From the NCBI GenBank assembly GCA_002633005.1, contig NMRA01000585.1:157263-221262 (forward strand): DNA of 64,000 nt. The letters are read 5' to 3'. A program made the position numbers and the translations under genes. This document shows positions 38,301-47,300 of this stretch, piece by piece. The DNA comes from Phoronis australis. Lineage: Eukaryota; Phoronida; Phoronidae. The notes beneath the pieces were generated by a model. The model searched no databases. It was not told the origin of the DNA and was given only the letters and a program-made list of their open reading frames with translations. The stretch's first letter is position 1, and every line of letters begins with the position of its first letter.

Positions 38301-41300
38301 TTGGTCGTAGAAGTGCATATAGTTCTTACAGTAAAAAGAGTGGAAACAAAGGTGATTTAGTTGTTGACTTGGCATTTGGTTTGCACCTGCGTTCCAGTGG
38401 TTTTTCTGTTAACAAACTTGAGTGCTGTGGTTCAGTTTACATTTTCAGAAGGGACTCTGCAATTCATTAATTTGCCAGAATTGTTTTAATTTAATTTTTG
38501 AGAGTACTAAAACAAGTGTAAACATTATTTCCACCTAATTCGTTGTGTTAGACCTATGGTAAGAATTGCGTGTATAATTTGTCCTGTATATTCTGATATT
38601 TTGCCATTGCATCAGAGATTCGCTGTATTAGCATAAAATTAAGAGTGTCTAAGTCTTCGTTTTCCCTTGATACCATTCAGTGTCGAGTGAATAACTTTTG
38701 CATTATCACAAGATTTCAGAAATTGCAGCTTACGTCTTTGTGTCTCGCCATTGACTTTCTGTGAACTTGTTACTTATTTCCATCAGACCTACTGGGACTG
38801 AGTGCCCTGTCAGCCACTCCCACTTCACCAAGCAGCAGCACAGCTCAGCCAATGAGGGCAACCTCACCAGGTGCGTTTTTGTGCAACGACTGAATGTTTG
38901 AATGATCTTTCAGAAATCGTAGGTGGCCATTATTGGATGCTGATTAGATTGACCATCCTGTTCACAAGGAATTTTAGCAATGCACATCCTCTTGTCAATT
39001 GCCCTATTTTTATTATTTTTTTCTTGGCCCGAGAGATTGCTAAATAAATCTCTAAACTCATACTTCTTCACTCCTGTCTGATTTTATTGACTCATGAGTA
39101 GACATTGTCTTTAATTCTAGTGTTATTCATAATGTTGAACATTTCAAGCTGCGTTTTGCCCCGTTTGGTTAGGGAACAAAAACGGAAGTTGGCTTTCCGC
39201 TCTCATAAAATGAGTCTCATAATATTCCTTAATGTGACATAGTTCTATTTCCATTACCAACAAGAACATGGAAAGTAAACGCTTCAGAGTTTATTTGGGT
39301 TAGCCAAGCCTAAAATTGCTTATTCAAAAATGTTTCATTTATGCCTGTGAGTTGAGTTGCCGGCTCCTTCAACTACATTTCAAAGTAGGATAGGCTGTAA
39401 GTGGTCACTTTGGTTTCATTATCACAGTTGGCACTTTCTTTAGGTTTAATGGACCTTAGTCCCCTGGACCCTCTGGACCCCAAAGTCCCCTCCTACACTG
39501 CTGGTGTGCCACCCCTACCCGGACAAAATCCTGGACATGCAGGTATGCAGTGTGAGATTTAGTGCAGTCATGTTAGGAATACTGACAAAAATGCTTGTGA
39601 CGCTAATAACAGCAATTAAATATAACTAATAACAATAACCGCCATAACGCTATTAACAACAAAAATCAGTGTTTTATGCTTTGCAATTATTGTTTGTCTC
39701 CAGAGGAATTTAATTAATACTCTTTCACTGCCACATTTCTTGGGCTTGATCTACTTCGCACTGTAGATAAAACTTTGAGGAAATGGAAAATATCAGGTTC
39801 TGTAGCAAAGGATAATTTATGCTCTTTTTGCAACAATACTTCCAGATTCGTTTCAGAATTTTGATGTTTATCATTGTACATTTCAAACTTATACGCCAAG
39901 TCAGAACAATGGATGTCTCCGACAAGTGCGTTATGTTGCCCCACCATAGTTACTGTTCACTCATTGCAAAGGCACTGTAATCCTCCTGCAAGTGGACCAC
40001 TAGAACCGATTCATGTCGAAGTGTTCCCGATGATATGTCACTGAGACTGTTAACGTATATGGATAACACGATAACAAAGGAAGCTGGGGGAAAAATTAAC
40101 CCTTTCACTCGACTACATGTCAACAAATCCAACACTTTGAGTTCGTTCATAGATTTCATAATCCATTTACATCAAGTGAGCTTCATTCAGGTGTCAGATC
40201 AGTTCAAACAGCAGGTACTGTGGTTGATGGTTTATTGTTCAAGGACATGTTTAGGTGCATTGGTAAGCTATCCCATAGTACAACTGACTGGGGAAAACTG
40301 AATTCAAATGATGAGACGACATTAAGTTTTCTTTGTGGCCACTGTTGGTCTGCTGAATGAGAATACATGACTGAGTCTTGGGGTGTTAGCGAGGTCACGT
40401 TTTTGTAAGCCACGAGCTATATGTGGTGTCACTGTTTGCCTAATTCTTACCATACACTTTTAAAGAAAAAGGGAAATATTTGTAAACGTTGCTAATGTGA
40501 ATTTAGTTTACTTTAAACTTCTTTATTCTAACGTATATCCCGGGGCGTAAGTTAAGCAAATTGCGATGGGTACTGCATGCTTTTATATATTCAGTGAGCT
40601 CCATTCCTTGTAAATTTTTTATCTGTGAGTGTCCACTGCTCATCGAAAGACCATCTTTCTGCTTTCATTGACAACAAATGTTTGTGAGGATGATCATTGT
40701 TTACATAGATGAATTTCGAAATAACTGCGTCTTATTGGAATTCGCTTTCCCGCCAGACAACAGTCAGGTGTTTGGCGGACAGGCAGTCAGTGCCACCTAC
40801 AGATCCCATGTAATGCGGACAAGAGGTTTCAACCTATTGGTATAAACAATGTTTTAATACCTTTCTTGCTATCATAATGCCGACAAAATTTCACAGGTGT
40901 GCGGTTGGTTGTACTAATGTCTTACAAGAAAAAAGGCGGCCCTTTTGAAATATCAATGGATGAACAAAGACATCATGTTCCATACATTTTCTACTGTGAA
41001 GAAGAATCCGCGACTAAAGCCATTGGTTGTGGCGGATAAAGCAGAATTTTGATTCCAGCCGGAGTCAACAACCTAAAATAAATAAGTGAACTTATGCTAA
41101 CCAAACAATAGGAGGGTCTGACAGTGGAATCTATTCCACTGCTTTTAAATTAACGAACCGTTGTATAGTAATTATAGCAATTGAATTTCTGTACTCCAAA
41201 TCTGAGTCACGATCAATAGGAAGTCATTTTCGTGCTCTCATTACTCTAGAGAGCGCCAATATGAAAAATCCCCCATTGCCTTGTCCTGCTGTTAGCTAAG

Positions 41301-44300
41301 AATAGTAGTTTGATTGTTGTGTTTAGATTATTGAGATCCATTCATCATACCTGAGGTAACTGAGCTGTATGACAAATGAACTCCAACAAAATCCAAATGA
41401 AAAGGAAAACTCATGCTGTAAAGACCATTTTATTTCAAAAAGAGAGGCTGGTGTGAAGTGATCCATTGGTCTCCTGATTGGGATATCAAAACTTGACTGA
41501 ACTAAAATAGGTGCTGCTGTCACCAAATGGTGATGCTTTTTTGCCAGACAGGGCACATGCGAAGTGGCTGCTAGGCGACATTGGTAGTGACTGAGTTTAG
41601 TTTATGCTAAATTTAACTTTTGAAAAATGCATTCACGGAAGTTACCGTGTGCTCATATTCGATGCTCAAATTGCAAAACTTTTACGCTATTCTTAACTGT
41701 GATAAACTCACTGTATTGTCCTTTGTTAGTTGTTCATTTGTTTCTTCTTTACTGACTATACAGATACTGCGAGTTAATTAAAACTTGGCAGCTTAAAAGG
41801 ATTTCAGCGTGATAGAAAACCACAAATCACCTGTGCTCAAAAATGAGTTATGAAGTGCCACCTAACTGAACACTTTGGGGCTGTTTCTCGGAGGTCTATT
41901 GTCTTCTGTCTTTTTTTGCTAAAAATCAGTGCACGGATGGCTTATCCTGTTTTGTGGAATCGAACCAAGGCTGAAAGTTAGAAAATCAGTGTTCAAGTCA
42001 TAGTAAAAAGTCAGAAATCCATAGTTTGCAGACTAAAAGTCAAAGTCAAGGGACAAAAATCAACTTTTGACTATAGACTCTCCAAAAAACATGTCCCAGA
42101 TCTCTCCGTGGCATGATTAATTTCTGGTCACTGACTTTCCACCTACATGCGTTATACTATTGATTAACCGCCCCCCTCATCACCATCTCACTTCTGCATC
42201 TAGCCACAATGTTGGTTTATGTCCCCTTTTGCATTGAAAGCATCTCGTTTCCTGCCTTTTGCTTATTAATCATTGATGAAGTCAATGAGTGCTTTAATTA
42301 AATTAAGTTAATTTCTATCAACAGTTCTTCCCCTGTCTTATTGATGATGTCAGTTCTTGCCATATTCTCTTGGGAGTCTGGAAGATAATCACATTCAATA
42401 AATTAAATGGTGCGAAGATTGGCAGATCCTCTGTAGACAAACATAAAATCCACCGTGTAGTCCCATTTAGATGCTGTTTTTTAGATAATGTTGTTCAATG
42501 ATGACTTTGTTTTTATTATTTGTTTCTGTAACCAAGTTATGTCTGAAGAGAGTCATCAGTCACCGTTTCACTTGATTATTCTTATGGTGTTGCACGTTCT
42601 AACAGATAGACTCCGTTGTAGTAAGATAAGTTATTTTTCTTTTGTTAGCCGTGACTGTCATGAATGTAGGAAGCTTGCCTTGGTCATCTTTGACCCCAAC
42701 CATGACCTTTGCCCCTGTTGGAGGTACATAATTCTTAATATCATTTTTCGTTTGTGTTAATTTTTAGTTGCTTACCTATATTTTGTTGTTGGCAATACAT
42801 ATTATTTATCTTGTGGGGTTTGTGAAGTTGCAATCTAGTCACTACTGACGGTGAATCCAAATGACACCACGATAGTTGGGATGGTATTTTATTACATACA
42901 AACTGTCATGGAATTTAGTCCATATATGATTTATATTCAGTGTGGTGTCCTTACTGATGCTATGAGCAGGTACTTGTGTCAATATTCATTGAGTTATAAT
43001 TCGAGTTGTAATGTGTGGGACTGATGTCACCACAGCAGTTGTGTCACTAGTATTTTCAGGATATCCCTTTCTTTTCTCAGGCATGGCCTTCGTTGGAGCG
43101 CTCCCTCCAGCTGCTTACATGCCAGGTTGGACCTTAAGCATTTTATTGCAGTTTACATCTGTTAGTTGATACCTAAGTCATGTTTTAATAAAGGCTCCGC
43201 AGCATATGTTTGAAGTAATTCACCAAGTATGACTATCTAGATTATTGTCAAGCTGTTTTTTGTTATGTATGGTGCATCATTCTTTCTTTATTTTGCAAGC
43301 TGCGGGATTGAGTAACCCAATTGGGGGAACACCAAACTCCCTTCTCAAACAACATTTAACTCAAGCTCGTAAGTAATGCCCTGTAGTTCATCCCCAGCTT
43401 AGCACTCACATCCAAACTGAAATAAAATTGAAGATCTATGACTGTTTTTTCACCGCATTTGCTCCCAAGTGTATAGGAAACCTGTTGTGCTATGACTAAA
43501 ACTACATAGATAAAGAATGTTGTTTCTCTCCACCAGCTGTGATGGGCTATTATATGCCGCACATGCCAGTGGCAGCTGGGGGCCAAATACAGGGAGCTGT
43601 CCCCGCCATGCCTGGTCCTATGCCAGGTATACAGCCACCCTCTTACCACATGGCCATGGTCGGCTCGGGTGTGGTACCTACGGGTGAGTAAACTCCATTG
43701 TGTTCTCTTTGGGGAGCCAATAAGGCACTCTTAATGACAACCCACCTTCACCCTTGAAAATTTCTTGTAAAGTGAGCAGTATGTAGATACATAAAGGCTC
43801 TGTTGTTGTAGGTAAATTTTGATATCTGTGAAGAATGTTTGAAACAGTGAATGCTGTCTTGTGGGCATCCTGGTATTCGTTTATTCTTGTCAATGATTTA
43901 CCAGGTCACACAGTTCAAACTGAGGCTCAGTCCATACCTGTAATCATCAAAACATCTGACAACAACGAGACAAAAGGTATTCCCCCAGTGCTAGACCTGC
44001 TGTGACCTCAATTAGTTCACTGGAGCAGCACTTTTTGTTTCATGCTTTATTGATTTGCTGAAAGCCTTTGATAGTGTTTTCACACTAAATGAGCTTGCTT
44101 TATCAAGTTGCGAGAAGTTGGAGTGTTTGATTCAGTAGCTAGTGTTTATTGTTTGTGAATACTAATAGCTGTGGTGTGCATGGTGACTGTATTTCATCTT
44201 AGTAAACAATGGTGCCATTAGTTATCTTGAAAACCTTTAAGATCTGTGCACATTTGAACTTGGAAATGTGCATATTTCCGTATTGAACACAACGTGTCCT

Positions 44301-47300
44301 CCATGTTAAAAATGTATAGAAACCAAGTTTAGTTTGCTTTACGCTTCAAACAAGGAATGTAATGTAGCCGATACATTTTTGTTGCACTTGTTCAATCTGA
44401 GCATGATGTTGTATTGTTTGTGGCATGAATTTCCCCTAAATGTATCTTTGTCTTCCATCAGCCAGCATCATAGATCTGGGTAATTACTTTCCGGCTGGCT
44501 CTCCAAGTCTGAAAAGGGGTGAGTTGGCCTTTGACCATCTTTTGCAGTGCAGTGCTGTTAATTTGCCCCCAACTTGATATTCTCCACTAATGTTAGAATA
44601 AAGATAAGGTAAACTAGCATGATGAAATTTATGACTTTTGTTTTGATTATCACTCATGATCTCAAAGGCTTGTCACTGGCTTTAAACACTGCTTACTCCT
44701 GCATGCCTCAGCTAAGGGACGTACCCTGCAAGAACTTGCTGCTTCACCGCCCTCCGTGTCTGTCGCTTCGTCTAACCCTGCCTCTGTTGAAGACTCTGCT
44801 CCCCCTGTTGAGAACGCTCTTGATCTTTCGGCTGCTGACGATTGCAGTGAACTAGGTCAGTGGGTCACAATTGTAGAATCCTTTTGATAAGTGTTTTGCG
44901 ACTGCTGACTTCACATTTTGTCATCTTTCTGGTATGTAATTCGATTAGTGCATCTTAAGATTTTGGCAGGTGGATTAAGACTACTCTTTCTGAGTTACCA
45001 AGCTTCCTTTCTAATATACACAACTCTTCTGGTTGTCGCTTTTAGCTTTCTACGTACCGAGAAGAGGCAAACTTGCTGTAGCCTTTCAATATTACCAAGT
45101 AATTGTGTTTTTCTAGGTAATTTGTAGCCATTTATTACAACCAATCTTCTGAAACAAAATTAAATAAGTTTTAGTCAACGATATCTGTATTACAATAGAC
45201 TCACCTTCTCTACCTTATTCCTTGAATTAAGAATTATTTTACCATCTTGACTGAGAACTCGTAGAGTTTTATAGCTGCCAGTAAAATACAATGAGTTGGT
45301 CTAGTTGCGATTGTACTTGTAAAAGTCTTGTTAGATTAAAGTTGGTTCTGCTCTCTGGATTTTGTTTTGAATGAGTTGGTGGTGTAGTATTTTTTTTTTT
45401 TTTTTGGTTGCTTACTTGTTCATAGAATATACTTGAGACAAGCAAAAATGATGGGGGATTTTTTTACTATTCACTTGGCAAATCATGGCGCTACGAACCT
45501 TGCTTACATGCCTTTGTGCCTCTTTTCAAAAAAGCAGGAGACCATGGCTGAAATTTATTTGGGCAGGTGTTTTGTTTTTCTTTTTGGTCGATAAGCACAT
45601 GCCTCAAAATGAGTCGGGGAGGGGATTACAGAGTATGCTTATTTTTGGCTTTCTATTATTTATTATGGAGATTGCTTTTTCTGATTACAGTTTGGCAGAA
45701 AGGGGAAAGGGTGAAAATTTTATGACAACTGGAGCAGAGAGCAGTTCAAATTAATTTTGTTAACTTATGACCCTGTAATGCGGCACTGAATCAATCTTAC
45801 AAAAATACAGCAATGAGAAATTTGGACATTCCTTTTCTGCAGAATATCTTGTTTAGCTTGTTACTAATCCTTTCACTGGTCATTCTAGCCTCAGGATCAC
45901 CAGCCAAAGCAGTGTTAAACACATCAGCACCACCGAGTCCAGGGAAATGTAAGCACTGATCAGCAGTTAGCCAACTTGGCTGTACTGCTCAAGCATTTGA
46001 AATTTAAGTTGAATTCTAAGCTTCTGTATAAAACTATGCTTTTTATTGTCTACTGATTGTTTGCATTGATTGATGATTCGTTTTCTTATTTTACAGTATA
46101 ATCGTGGTCGTTTATCTTATTCTGTGTATTTCTTTTGCAAGCTATCTCCGGACGTGCCAGTCCAGCGTCCACTACGGGTGACTCAGGTGACTAGACACTC
46201 GCTGTTGTGATGTTGCATTTTATGATTTGTAGACGGCGACGCGAGAGCAGGCCAGGACACCCCCTAGTTATGTGTGCACTACCCGTGTTTATGTTGATCG
46301 ACCTGGTGTACATATTGAATGGTGGCTAGTATTTCTGAAGGTCTTTACCAGGGCTCCACAGCCCCTTTTGATGTGAGCATGACCCGGGAAAATGTATTTG
46401 TCACTGTGAATGTGTGTGGTTGGATAGAGCGAGTGCTGGCGTTTAGCCTGGTGTAAGCCAGTAAGTGTATAAATGACAGTAGAAGACTTGGTTGAATTTC
46501 TTTAGTGGGATTTTCACTTACTTGTCCATCATTTTAGGATTTGACGGTTTTGGAGAAGTTTTACAGCCACAGAAAAATGAGCCACAGATGAAACCACAGC
46601 AGCAGAAACTATTCCACGACAACGTCGACACAAGCTTAGCGTCGCTAGCAGACAACCTAGCCATTAACCCCTCAGCACAGGTTAAAAAGTGAGTGTGTTT
46701 CTAAAGTTCATTTGTTTCCCACTTAGATTTAGCCAGTAGCGTCACAATTCTTTAGACTGTACGCAGAACTACCTTGGTATGACAGGCTTCTTAAATGTCA
46801 GGGTCAAAAGTTGAACAATTCATTCTAATGTTCCTTCTCTTTGGACCCGTTTCATCGAAAGTGGTATGCGTAATGGTAACCTACTATTTTTAAGTCTTGA
46901 GTACAACCTATGATCGAACTTCCATAGCTTACAATGTTTTGTTTTCTTTAGAACACAATATCTTATTCACGGTCACATGCCTAAAACATCCCTAGTTATG
47001 ACCTATCGTATCAAGTTTGACAAAAGCAAGCTTTGGGAATATTGAAGTAGCAACGAATTACATTCTCTGTGCGACTACCTTGTTCCAACGATGCAAGCAT
47101 GCATTCTAACAGCTGATTTTGGTGTGAGCTAGATGTCTTTTCAGTTATTTTACATAATTTGACGTTTACCCTCAGACAACCTCTGCAGTGGAAACCACAG
47201 GGTGAGAAGGTGAAGACAGGGGGTGCCAACTTCCAACAAATGAGCATGTCCAGCTCCACAACCACAGCCTGGCAACAGAATGCTGCCCCTATGATGGTGA

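Noticed and set aside
43356-43649. 97-codon minus-strand frame opposite exons 26-27
   Set aside because: Shadow of the real + strand exons.
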